Assembly (NCBI GenBank): GCA_002419285.1
Contig: DIFU01000125.1
Location: forward strand, 3,704 to 34,892
Source of the DNA: Prolixibacteraceae bacterium UBA5740
Lineage (GTDB): Bacteria > Bacteroidota > Bacteroidia > Bacteroidales > Prolixibacteraceae
Direction: 5' to 3'
DNA length: 31,189 nt
In this document: piece by piece, positions 23,747 to 31,189 of the stretch
Layout of the letters: each line of letters begins with the position of its first letter
Numbering within the stretch: the first letter of the stretch is position 1
Notes under the pieces: generated by a model
Told to the model about the DNA's origin: nothing
Database searches by the model: none
Seen by the model: the letters and a program-made list of their open reading frames with translations, nothing else
Made by a program: the position numbers and the translations under genes

Positions 23747-25138
23747 ATGAAACGGAGATATTTTATCGTAGCAACCGGTACGGCAGTGGCAGGTTCCATG
23801 CTTGTCAATCCGGTGCACGGAGGCACAATGGGTGCGTCCAAAACCCGAATTGCCATGGTTGGGACCGGTGTAAGAGGCGTTGGGTTCTGGGGACGTCGAA
23901 TCAAACAGGAATATGGCGACATCATTGAATTTGTGGCTCTTTGTGACATCAACCCGGGTCGTTTGGAATACGCAAAAAAACAAATCGGTGTCAGCTGTCC
24001 GGTCTTTACCAATTTTGATGAAATGATGGCAAAGATAAAGCCCGACTTGCTGATTGTCACCACCGTTGATTCGACTCACGATGAGTTTATTGTCAAGGGT
24101 TTGCGTTCGGGTTGCAATGTGTTGACCGAAAAACCTATGACTACCGATGAAATAAAGTGTCAGGCGATTCTTGATGCCGAAAAAGAGACTGGCAAGAAAG
24201 TCATAGTTGGGTTTAACTACCGCTATGGCACGCAATTTACCCGCATCAAGGAATTATTGGCCGAAAAAAGGGTTGGCGATATTTATGCCGTTGATTTTCA
24301 CTGGTATTTGAATACATTCCATGGCGCAGACTATTTCAGGCGCTGGCATGGATACCGCGATAAAAGCGGGTCCCTGTTGGTTCACAAGGCTACCCATCAT
24401 TTCGACCTGCTTAACTGGTGGATCGACTCTGACCCTGTTGAGGTTTTTGCCTATGGGGCATTGGAGCATTATGGAAAAAATAATGCTTTCAGAGGCGCAA
24501 ACTGCCGTCAGTGTGCCTATACCGACCAATGCAAATTTTATTTTGACATCACAAAAAACAAGGAAATGATGGATCTCTATGTAGCCAACGAGAAGTACGA
24601 TGGCTATATCAGGGATAATTGCCTCTGGCGCGAAAGCATCGACATTTACGATAAAATGGCGGTACAGATAAAATATGCAAACAATGTCCAGGTAAGTTAT
24701 TCTCTTACCTCCTACTCTCCTTACGAGGGATTCTCGATTGCTTTTAACGGCCGCAATGGCCGGCTCGACAGCTGGGAAGGCATCCCCTGGAGGCAGGCTG
24801 AAATGGTTAACCAGGCCGAACTGCATGCCCGTGAAATGAGCCAGCAATCAGAAGATACCGGTAGATATGATGAAATCATGGTCTCTGACAACTTTGGCAA
24901 ATATGAATTGGTTAAGGTTCCCCAAACCAGGACCGGCCATGGCGGCGGTGATGCAAGGCTTCAGGACATGATTTTCAGAAACCCTGCGGCACCCGATCCA
25001 TTGAAACATGCCGCAGGAACCCGCGATGGTGCAATGTCGCTTCTTATTGGCGTTGCCGCCCGCAAATCAATTGATGAAGGAAGGCCGGTAAAAATCGCTG
25101 AACTGACCGATATTGTACCACATCCTACCAGAGGATAA
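23747..25138 (+). CDS. Exported Gfo/Idh/MocA-family oxidoreductase with Cys cluster
   Basis: The 463-residue protein begins with a likely twin-arginine signal (KRRYFI then a hydrophobic stretch to VNPVHG). A Rossmann motif follows (IAMVGTGVRGVG, 35-46), then EKPMT (128-132) and a HKATHHFDLLNWW segment (213-225) with the family's catalytic-region histidines. Residues 253-262 hold CRQCAYTDQC, a cysteine cluster found in some branches of this family, possibly a metal site. It lies 48 bases after the SDR gene and 36 before the kinase gene, so it is co-transcribed. A role in oxidising a sugar or glycoside before uptake is inferred; the substrate cannot be read from sequence. Confidence 0.85.
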   Translation: MKRRYFIVATGTAVAGSMLVNPVHGGTMGASKTRIAMVGTGVRGVGFWGRRIKQEYGDIIEFVALCDINPGRLEYAKKQIGVSCPVFTNFDEMMAKIKPDLLIVTTVDSTHDEFIVKGLRSGCNVLTEKPMTTDEIKCQAILDAEKETGKKVIVGFNYRYGTQFTRIKELLAEKRVGDIYAVDFHWYLNTFHGADYFRRWHGYRDKSGSLLVHKATHHFDLLNWWIDSDPVEVFAYGALEHYGKNNAFRGANCRQCAYTDQCKFYFDITKNKEMMDLYVANEKYDGYIRDNCLWRESIDIYDKMAVQIKYANNVQVSYSLTSYSPYEGFSIAFNGRNGRLDSWEGIPWRQAEMVNQAELHAREMSQQSEDTGRYDEIMVSDNFGKYELVKVPQTRTGHGGGDARLQDMIFRNPAAPDPLKHAAGTRDGAMSLLIGVAARKSIDEGRPVKIAELTDIVPHPTRG

Positions 25139-25174
25139 CAAGATTGCTTTTAAAACTTTATTTTTCAATAAGAT

Positions 25175-26254
25175 ATGTCGATTCAACTGAAAAAAGATTG
25201 TAAATATTCCTTGCTGGTAGCAACCAGTATGGGAGTAAGAATCACCCCGGTGAACGGACAGCCGGTCCATAGCAGCCAATTGTTTGAAATGCAGGCTACA
25301 AGTGCCGAAACCAATGTTGCCAGCATTTCATCTTATCTCGGTCTGCCGGTCAAAGTGCTTACCACCTTTGTGAAGGATAGCCCGATTGCCCGGTTCATCA
25401 AAAGCAACCTCAAAAGCCGGAATATGGATTTCGAGGGTCCCGAAGTGGATCAGGGAGGACCCTGGGGTTACCGGCACCAGTTCAATATCGCTGACAGCGG
25501 ATTTGGCACCAGAGGTCCGAGGGTTCAAAACGACAGGGCTGGCGAAGTTGGCCGGACCCTGAATGTAAAGGATTTTGATCTTGACCGGATATTCGGGAAA
25601 GAAGGTGTTCAGATTGTGCATTTATCCGGACTTATTGCCGCTCTTTCGCCTGATACAGGTGAATTTTGCCTCCAGCTTGCCAGAAAAGCAAAAGAGTATG
25701 GTACACGGATATCATTCGACCTCAATTATAGGGCAACTTTTTGGCAAGGACGTGAAAATGAATTGCATGCCATTTTTAAGGAAATTGCCGGCGTATCAGA
25801 TATCATTATCGGCAATGAGGAGGATTTCCAGTTATGCTTAGGCATTAAAGGACCAGAAGCCGGAGGGAAAAGTATCACCTCTGAAATTGACGGTTTTAAA
25901 GAAATGATTGGACGAGTTAAGTCAGCTTTCCCAAATGCTTCGGTATTCGCGAATACCTTAAGACAGGTCGTAAGCGCCAATGAACACATGTGGGGTGCCA
26001 TCATGCTCGAAAGCGAAAATTGGCATGTCATTGGACCACGGACAATCCAGGTACTTGACAGGATTGGTGGAGGCGATGGTTTTGTTGGCGGATTGCTCTA
26101 CGGGATTCTCAAAGATTGGGAACCCGAAAAGTGGGCTCAGTTTGGATGGGCAACCGGTGCATTGGCAACCACTTTCCTCACCGATTATGCGCAGCCAGCC
26201 GATGAAGAGATGGTTTGGAGTATCTGGAAAGGAAATGCCCGGGTAAAACGGTAA
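25175..26254 (+). CDS. kdgK: PfkB-family sugar kinase, probable 2-keto-3-deoxygluconate kinase
   Basis: KdgK phosphorylates 2-keto-3-deoxygluconate to KDPG, which an aldolase (Eda, not in this window) splits to pyruvate and glyceraldehyde 3-phosphate. The 359-residue protein has the PfkB C-terminal signature DRIGGGDGFVGG (295-306) with the catalytic Asp301. It also has FDLNYRATFW (181-190), like the FDPNYRP.LW element of KDG kinases, and GNEEDF after it. It sits 36 bases after the oxidoreductase gene and next to a mannonate-oxidoreductase-like SDR, which supports the KDG assignment. Other PfkB substrates such as 5-keto-gluconate cannot be excluded. It is about 20-50 residues longer than many KdgK proteins. 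Confidence 0.8.
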   Translation: MSIQLKKDCKYSLLVATSMGVRITPVNGQPVHSSQLFEMQATSAETNVASISSYLGLPVKVLTTFVKDSPIARFIKSNLKSRNMDFEGPEVDQGGPWGYRHQFNIADSGFGTRGPRVQNDRAGEVGRTLNVKDFDLDRIFGKEGVQIVHLSGLIAALSPDTGEFCLQLARKAKEYGTRISFDLNYRATFWQGRENELHAIFKEIAGVSDIIIGNEEDFQLCLGIKGPEAGGKSITSEIDGFKEMIGRVKSAFPNASVFANTLRQVVSANEHMWGAIMLESENWHVIGPRTIQVLDRIGGGDGFVGGLLYGILKDWEPEKWAQFGWATGALATTFLTDYAQPADEEMVWSIWKGNARVKR

Positions 26255-26328
26255 TCGATTCCTTTCCATGAAAGGCTTATCCAGCTTCCAAAGTTATACT
26301 TTAGATAATTTATTAAAATATACTGAAT

Positions 26329-27615
26329 ATGATGTACTTCGAGTCGGGCTCAGTAACCCATAACCTAAGTGCCGGAGATCTCCGGCAGGGGTTATTCACC
26401 GCTTTGGAGAGGATGGGGAACAGAAAGAAAGTTCTTGCCATCCCTCCTGATTTTACAAGGTTCCCGAGTCGTGCGGGAGAGCTTACCGAGTTTGCATGGG
26501 AGTATTTAGGCGATAGGCTGACTGATATTCTTCCGGCACTGGGAACCCACAGTCCAATGACCAGTGAGCAAATCACTCATATGTTCGGAAAAACACCAGC
26601 AGATCTTTTCAGGGTCCACGACTGGAGAAACGATGTCGTTACGCTCGGAAGTGTGCCTGCCGAATTTATCAATGATGTTTCCGATGGCGCTGTAAGTTAT
26701 CCCTGGCCCGCACAAGTCAATAAACTTCTTGTTGAAGGCGGATTTGACCTGATACTCTCACTTGGACAAGTAGTGCCTCATGAAGTCGTAGGGATGGCCA
26801 ATTACAACAAGAATATTTTTGTAGGAACCGGAGGAACCGAAGGCATCAATAAAAGTCATTTCATAGGGGCAGCCTACGGTATGGAAAAGATGATGGGCAG
26901 GGCGGACACCCCGGTCCGTAAGATTTTCAACTATGCATCCGAGAAATTTGCGGCCCATATGCCGATTGTATATGTCCAGACGGTTGTAGGGGTCAACCAA
27001 GCCGGGAAACTTCAGACATACGGGCTCTTTGTCGGCGACGACTTTGAAGTATTCGACAAGGCAGCCAGATTATCTCTGCAGGTGAATTTCGAAATGGTTG
27101 CCGAACCTCTCAAGAAAGTGGTTGTATGGCTCGATCCAACTGAATTCAAAAGCACCTGGCTGGGCAACAAATCGATATATAGAACCCGCATGGCCATTGC
27201 TGATGGTGGCGAATTGATCGTTTTGGCTCCTGCCTTGAAAGAATTTGGGGAAGATAAGGAGATCGACCGGCTGATAAGAAAATATGGCTATTTTGGAACC
27301 CCTGCAACCTTGAAAGCTACCGAAGAGAATGAAGAACTTCGCAATAATCTTGGCGCTGCTGCCCATTTGATTCATGGTTCATCCGAGGGCAGATTCTCAA
27401 TCACCTATTGTCCGGGCAAAGCACCTGGCAATCTAACTCGCCAGGAGATTGAAAGTGTCGGGTTCAAGTGGGCAGATTATGATGTTATGCTCGCCAGTTA
27501 TAACCCTTCGTTACTTCGGGATGGATTTAACACCCTTCCAAATGGAGAGGAAATTTTTTATATCAGTAATCCGGCCCTGGGGCTTTGGGCCTATAAGGAC
27601 CGCTTTCAGTTTTGA
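26329..27615 (+). CDS. LarA-family (DUF2088) nickel-pincer-type racemase/epimerase
   Basis: LarA racemises lactate with a nickel-pincer nucleotide cofactor, and relatives act on other 2-hydroxy acids, including sugar acids. The 428-residue protein keeps PPDFTR (39-44), LGTHSPMT (His74, matching catalytic His108 of L. plantarum LarA) and PHEVVG (His151, like His174). It also has Lys161 exactly ten residues on (like Lys184, which carries the cofactor) and His177 sixteen further (like nickel ligand His200). These spacings are measured in this sequence; the LarA numbering is from published knowledge. The SDR and KDG-kinase context suggests C2 epimerisation of an aldonate such as gluconate/mannonate (inference). 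The cofactor genes larB, larC and larE are not here. It starts 74 bases after the kinase gene. Confidence 0.85.
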   Translation: MMYFESGSVTHNLSAGDLRQGLFTALERMGNRKKVLAIPPDFTRFPSRAGELTEFAWEYLGDRLTDILPALGTHSPMTSEQITHMFGKTPADLFRVHDWRNDVVTLGSVPAEFINDVSDGAVSYPWPAQVNKLLVEGGFDLILSLGQVVPHEVVGMANYNKNIFVGTGGTEGINKSHFIGAAYGMEKMMGRADTPVRKIFNYASEKFAAHMPIVYVQTVVGVNQAGKLQTYGLFVGDDFEVFDKAARLSLQVNFEMVAEPLKKVVVWLDPTEFKSTWLGNKSIYRTRMAIADGGELIVLAPALKEFGEDKEIDRLIRKYGYFGTPATLKATEENEELRNNLGAAAHLIHGSSEGRFSITYCPGKAPGNLTRQEIESVGFKWADYDVMLASYNPSLLRDGFNTLPNGEEIFYISNPALGLWAYKDRFQF

Positions 27616-27645
27616 AAAGAATAGTTTTAATAAATTACAAATCGA

Positions 27646-28677
27646 ATGGTTAATTGGGGAATCATAGGCTCTGGTAATGTGACGGAAGTCAAAAGCGGCC
27701 CAGCTTTTAACAAGGTATCTGGTTCACGGATTGTGGCAGTGATGAGGCGCAACCTCAGTAAGGCAGAGGATTATGCCCGGCGACATCAGATACCTAAATT
27801 TTACGGCGATGCCGATGAGCTGATACTCGATCCGGAGGTTACGGCAGTTTACGTCGCTACCCCACCCTACATGCATGCCGAATACGCAATCCGTGCCATG
27901 CAGGCAGGCAAACCCGTTTATGTAGAAAAGCCCATGGCATTGAATTATGCCGAATGCAAAAAGATGCTGAAAGTTTCGAATGAAACAGGAATGCCGCTCT
28001 TTGTGGCGTATTATCGTAGAACCCTCCCTGCTTTCCTGAAAGTCAAAGAGTTAATAGATGCTGGTGAAATAGGGCAACCCCGGACTGTAGAAATCAGGCT
28101 AATCAGGGAAGCCCGTGAACGGAATCTTCCAGCTGAAGAAATGAGCTGGCATGTCAATCCTGCCATTGCTGGGGCCGGTCACTTTTTTGATCTGGCTTCC
28201 CACCAGTTTGACTACCTCGATTTCTTATTTGGCCCTGTTGCGGAAGTAAAAGGCATTGCCGTAAACATGGCAGGACTATATCCGGCCGAAGACACGGTGT
28301 CAGGCACTTTCACCTTTGAAAATGGTGTAGTGGGCACCGGTGCGTGGAATTTTGATGCCCCCAAGGCGGCTGTAACCGATACCATTACAATAACAGGAGA
28401 AAAGGGCTTAATAACCATTCCTACATTTCTTCACACCGAAGTGGTCATGCAAAACAGGGAAGGCACACACAAATACAGATTTCAAAATCCGGAAAACATC
28501 CAGCATCTGCTGATTGAACAGGTTGTCAGCGCTATTGAAAAGGGCACATCATGCGTAAGCACAGGAGAAACGGCAGCCCGGACAAATGCGGTGCTTGATG
28601 AAATGGTTAGAAACTACTACGGTAAAACCATCCGCGACCAGGGCAGAATTAAAGGAAGCTGCCGCATCAATCTGTGA
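27646..28677 (+). CDS. Cytoplasmic Gfo/Idh/MocA-family oxidoreductase
   Basis: The 343-residue protein has no signal peptide. It has GIIGSGNVTEV (5-15) for NAD(P), a VATPPYMH segment, EKPMA (94-98), and a HFFDLASHQFDYLDFLFG segment near 178-195, as in 1,5-anhydrofructose-reductase-like and related sugar dehydrogenases. The start ATG at 27646 is 30 bases after the LarA-family gene and the end is 46 bases before pdxB, so it belongs to the operon. It could act on the intracellular form of the sugar handled by the exported paralogue; the exact substrate is unknown. Confidence 0.85.
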   Translation: MVNWGIIGSGNVTEVKSGPAFNKVSGSRIVAVMRRNLSKAEDYARRHQIPKFYGDADELILDPEVTAVYVATPPYMHAEYAIRAMQAGKPVYVEKPMALNYAECKKMLKVSNETGMPLFVAYYRRTLPAFLKVKELIDAGEIGQPRTVEIRLIREARERNLPAEEMSWHVNPAIAGAGHFFDLASHQFDYLDFLFGPVAEVKGIAVNMAGLYPAEDTVSGTFTFENGVVGTGAWNFDAPKAAVTDTITITGEKGLITIPTFLHTEVVMQNREGTHKYRFQNPENIQHLLIEQVVSAIEKGTSCVSTGETAARTNAVLDEMVRNYYGKTIRDQGRIKGSCRINL

Positions 28678-28723
28678 AAACATTTGGATTGTATACCAGA
28701 TTAATACAAGTGAAAGTTTGCGA

Positions 28724-29863
28724 ATGAAAATTATAATAGATAATAAAATACCCTATATAAAGGGCGCCCTGGAACCCTTTGCTGAGGTGATTTACATTCC
28801 AGGCAGCAAAACTACGAATGAAACAGTGACAGATGCAAATGCACTGATTACGAGGACACGTACCCTTTGCAATGAATCTCTTTTGAAAAATTCATCTGTC
28901 AGAATGATTGCCACTGCCACCATCGGATATGATCACATTGACACAGAATATTGCGAAAAGGCTGGCATAAAATGGACGAATGCCCCGGGGTGTAACGCCA
29001 AAAGTGTCGAACAGTATATTGCCTCAGCGCTTTTCGCATGGGCCCTTCAATATAGAATTAAGTTGAGAGAAAAGACCATTGGCATTGTTGGTGCAGGTAA
29101 CGTCGGATCCAAAGTTGCCCGTTTTTGTAGCATTCTGGGAATGAAGGTGCTGATAAACGACCCACCCAGAGAAAGAGCCGAAGGCCCTGAAGGATACGTT
29201 TCATTGCAAACCATCCGTGAGGAAGCTGACATTATCACTTTTCATGTACCGCTTACCATGGATGGACAAGATGCCACTCACCATATGGTTGATGAGGCAT
29301 TTTTGACGCGATTGCATAAAAAACCGCTCCTGATCAACTCATGCCGTGGGGAAGTATTTGATACCACCGCCGTCAAAACAGCTTACCAGAAAGGCACGAT
29401 TTCAGGTTTGATTATCGATTGTTGGGAAAACGAACCTGAAATTGACCGTGAGCTATTGGAAATGTGCTTTTTGGCCACCCCCCATATTGCAGGCTATTCA
29501 AAGGACGGGAAGGCAAACGGCACCATGATGAGCGTCAGGGCAATCAGTCGTTTTTTCCAGCTTGGCATTGATAACTGGCAACCTGAAAATATTGAAATGC
29601 CAGACAATACCTTACTCGACATCAATGGATCACGGCGTGATGATGAGTCGATCATGGCTGAAGCGATACTATCGACCTATAACATAGAAAATGATGATGA
29701 AAACCTGAGGAGTAATCCTAATGCTTTTGAAAAATGGCGTGAAGAATATCCCGTCAGAAGAGAATTCCCGGTTTATAGAGTGAGGGCCAGCCAGGTTTCG
29801 GAAAATGCAACAAGAATGCTGAAAGAGGCTGGTTTCGAGGTGAGTGTTTCAGATAAAGAATAA
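28724..29863 (+). CDS. pdxB: Erythronate-4-phosphate dehydrogenase
   Basis: PdxB oxidises 4-phosphoerythronate, the second step of the DXP-dependent route to pyridoxal 5'-phosphate. I start at ATG 28724 (MKIIIDNKIPY, 379 residues; E. coli has 378). The open frame runs up to 28586, but that would overlap the previous gene. NAD-binding IGIVGAGNVGSKV is at 119-131 and the catalytic triad Arg208 (SCRGEV), Glu237 (ENEPEI) and His254 (TPHIAGYS) is complete. The C-terminal dimerisation region typical of PdxB, with an NPNAFEKWREEYPVRREF segment, is present, which separates it from SerA and other 2-hydroxyacid dehydrogenases. Its place between sugar-acid genes and gnd is unusual; PLP synthesis may simply be co-regulated. 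Confidence 0.92.
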   Translation: MKIIIDNKIPYIKGALEPFAEVIYIPGSKTTNETVTDANALITRTRTLCNESLLKNSSVRMIATATIGYDHIDTEYCEKAGIKWTNAPGCNAKSVEQYIASALFAWALQYRIKLREKTIGIVGAGNVGSKVARFCSILGMKVLINDPPRERAEGPEGYVSLQTIREEADIITFHVPLTMDGQDATHHMVDEAFLTRLHKKPLLINSCRGEVFDTTAVKTAYQKGTISGLIIDCWENEPEIDRELLEMCFLATPHIAGYSKDGKANGTMMSVRAISRFFQLGIDNWQPENIEMPDNTLLDINGSRRDDESIMAEAILSTYNIENDDENLRSNPNAFEKWREEYPVRREFPVYRVRASQVSENATRMLKEAGFEVSVSDKE

Positions 29864-29918
29864 CCTGCCTTATTGTTATAAAATAGAATATGAACATTAT
29901 TAAAATAAACATAGAGAC

Positions 29919-31189
29919 ATGAAAAAGTTAGCAGACATTGGATTGATCGGGTTGGCCGTCATGGGCGAAAACCTGGTATTGAATATGGAAAGTAAGGGAT
30001 TTACAGTAGCAGTATATAACCGCACTGTATCGAAAGTAGATGATTTTATTGAGGGCCGGGGTGCCGGAAAAAAGTTTATCGGTGCCAAAAGCATTGAAGA
30101 ACTGGTTGCCTCGCTCGAACGGCCGCGAAAAGTCATGATGCTTGTCAAAGCCGGGAAACCGGTTGACGATTTCATCGAATTACTGATCCCCTACCTTGAG
30201 CAGGGTGACATCATCATTGATGGTGGTAACTCCCACTTCCCTGATTCTATTCGCCGGACAAAATATGTTGAAAGCAAGGGATTGCTTTATATCGGGACAG
30301 GTGTTTCAGGAGGCGAAGAAGGAGCACTTTTGGGGCCTTCGATGATGCCCGGCGGATCACCTGAGGCCTGGCCGCATGTCAAGGAGATTTTCCAGGCTAT
30401 CGCCGCCAAAGTGGATGACGGTACGCCGTGTTGCGACTGGGTAGGTGAAGACGGTGCCGGCCATTTCGTGAAAATGGTTCACAATGGCATTGAATATGGG
30501 GATATGCAGATCATCAACGAAGCATACCATCTCATGAAGGATCTGTTAGGGATGACCGCCGATGAGCAGCATGAAATCTTCAAGAAATGGAATACCGAGG
30601 AGCTCGACAGTTACCTGATTGAAATTACCAGGGATATCCTTGCCTTTAAAGATGAGGACGGCGAGCCGCTGGTTGAAAAGATTCTGGATACGGCAGGCCA
30701 GAAAGGAACTGGCAAATGGACAAGCGTTGCTGCCCTCGATCTCGGCATTCCGCTCACCCTGATTGGCGAATCAGTTTTCTCGCGTTGTCTTTCTGCCCAG
30801 AAAGATTTGAGGGTACAGGCATCAAAAGTAATCACCGGACCAAAAACGTCCTTCAGTGGCGATAAAAACCAGTTTGTCGAAGACCTGAAAATGGCATTGT
30901 ACGGAGCCAAAATTATCTCCTACGCGCAAGGCTACAACCTGATGATGGAAGCTGCGAAGGAATATAAATGGAACCTGAATTACGGGGGTATTGCACTGAT
31001 GTGGCGAGGGGGTTGCATCATTCGTTCTGCTTTCCTGGGAGATATCAAGAAGGCCTTCGATAAAAATCCCGAACTCCCCAACCTCCTGCTGGATCCATTT
31101 TTCAAACAGAAGGTTGAAACTGCACAGGATGGTTGGCGCAGGGTTTGTGCCACTGCATTGACATATGGCATTCCGGTTCCTACCTTGAC
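29919..31189 (+). CDS. gnd: 6-phosphogluconate dehydrogenase (cut by window edge)
   Basis: Gnd oxidatively decarboxylates 6-phosphogluconate to ribulose 5-phosphate with NADP(+). The frame is open from ATG 29919 to the right edge (423 codons). The dimeric long form has about 470 residues, so some 45 are missing. Visible motifs are GLIGLAVMGENLVLNM for the nucleotide, NRT after the second strand (fitting NADP preference), DGGNSHFPDSIRR, GTGVSGGEEGALLGPSMMPGG, and GHFVKMVHNGIEYGDMQ with the catalytic Lys. It lies 55 bases after pdxB and probably ends or continues the operon; zwf or pgl often follow it in Bacteroidota (expectation, not seen). Confidence 0.97.
   Translation, partial: MKKLADIGLIGLAVMGENLVLNMESKGFTVAVYNRTVSKVDDFIEGRGAGKKFIGAKSIEELVASLERPRKVMMLVKAGKPVDDFIELLIPYLEQGDIIIDGGNSHFPDSIRRTKYVESKGLLYIGTGVSGGEEGALLGPSMMPGGSPEAWPHVKEIFQAIAAKVDDGTPCCDWVGEDGAGHFVKMVHNGIEYGDMQIINEAYHLMKDLLGMTADEQHEIFKKWNTEELDSYLIEITRDILAFKDEDGEPLVEKILDTAGQKGTGKWTSVAALDLGIPLTLIGESVFSRCLSAQKDLRVQASKVITGPKTSFSGDKNQFVEDLKMALYGAKIISYAQGYNLMMEAAKEYKWNLNYGGIALMWRGGCIIRSAFLGDIKKAFDKNPELPNLLLDPFFKQKVETAQDGWRRVCATALTYGIPVPTL

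Noticed and set aside
28586..28723. Longer start for pdxB
   Set aside because: The extension overlaps the preceding oxidoreductase gene by 92 bases; ATG 28724 gives the exact family N-terminus and length.

Overview
The window looks like a chromosomal segment of a Bacteroidota bacterium, most likely in or near Bacteroidales. Evidence is the enlarged SecA (1106 aa) with the inserts typical of the phylum, two tandem lipoproteins resembling the Bacteroidota family DUF6340, Tat-exported Gfo/Idh/MocA oxidoreductases, and few Shine-Dalgarno sequences. Several starts are instead preceded by the Bacteroidota -7 box TAnnTTTG (TTTG-N18-TAnnTTTG in front of the ferredoxin gene). I saw no rRNA, tRNA, CRISPR array, insertion sequence or prophage.

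Layout: (1) 1-4606 holds a cut-off surface metallopeptidase (HEFRH), a membrane-anchored LuxR-type regulator divergent from a polytopic membrane protein, and a secreted M28 peptidase with PA-like and PDZ parts. (2) 4685-8921 is a three-gene, translationally coupled operon: an inner-membrane vWA-like protein and two paralogous lipoproteins. (3) 9014-18707 is housekeeping: lgt, secA, a small CxxC protein, a diacylglycerol-kinase-like lipid kinase, a 2[4Fe-4S] ferredoxin, zupT, nth, and the ABC-F gene uup. (4) 18761-20035 is a Crp/Fnr regulator followed by a 639-base gene-poor region with hairpins and an array of 11-bp repeats. (5) 20036-31189 is a carbohydrate and sugar-acid locus. A Tat-exported Gfo/Idh lipoprotein diverges from a LacI-type regulator, which is followed by seven closely spaced co-directional genes: mannonate-oxidoreductase-like SDR, exported Gfo/Idh protein, KDG-kinase-like PfkB protein, LarA-family protein, cytoplasmic Gfo/Idh protein, pdxB and gnd (cut by the right edge).

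How the last block may work (inference): the LacI-type protein senses a sugar or sugar acid. The SDR and LarA-family proteins would interconvert aldonic and ketonic acids, for example fructuronate/mannonate and a C2 epimer pair such as gluconate/mannonate. The PfkB kinase would phosphorylate 2-keto-3-deoxygluconate for Entner-Doudoroff cleavage, and Gnd would join this to the pentose phosphate pathway. PdxB makes a precursor of pyridoxal phosphate and is an odd partner. The mannonate dehydratase, the aldolase and the nickel-pincer cofactor genes larB/C/E are not in the window.

Main oddities: the LacI-type gene has no ATG, GTG or TTG that would keep its DNA-binding domain, and the best start is ATC. 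The LarA-family protein keeps the catalytic His/His and nickel-binding Lys/His spacing. An intrinsic terminator sits just before uup with no gene in front of it. The 11-bp periodic repeats lie after the Crp/Fnr gene.
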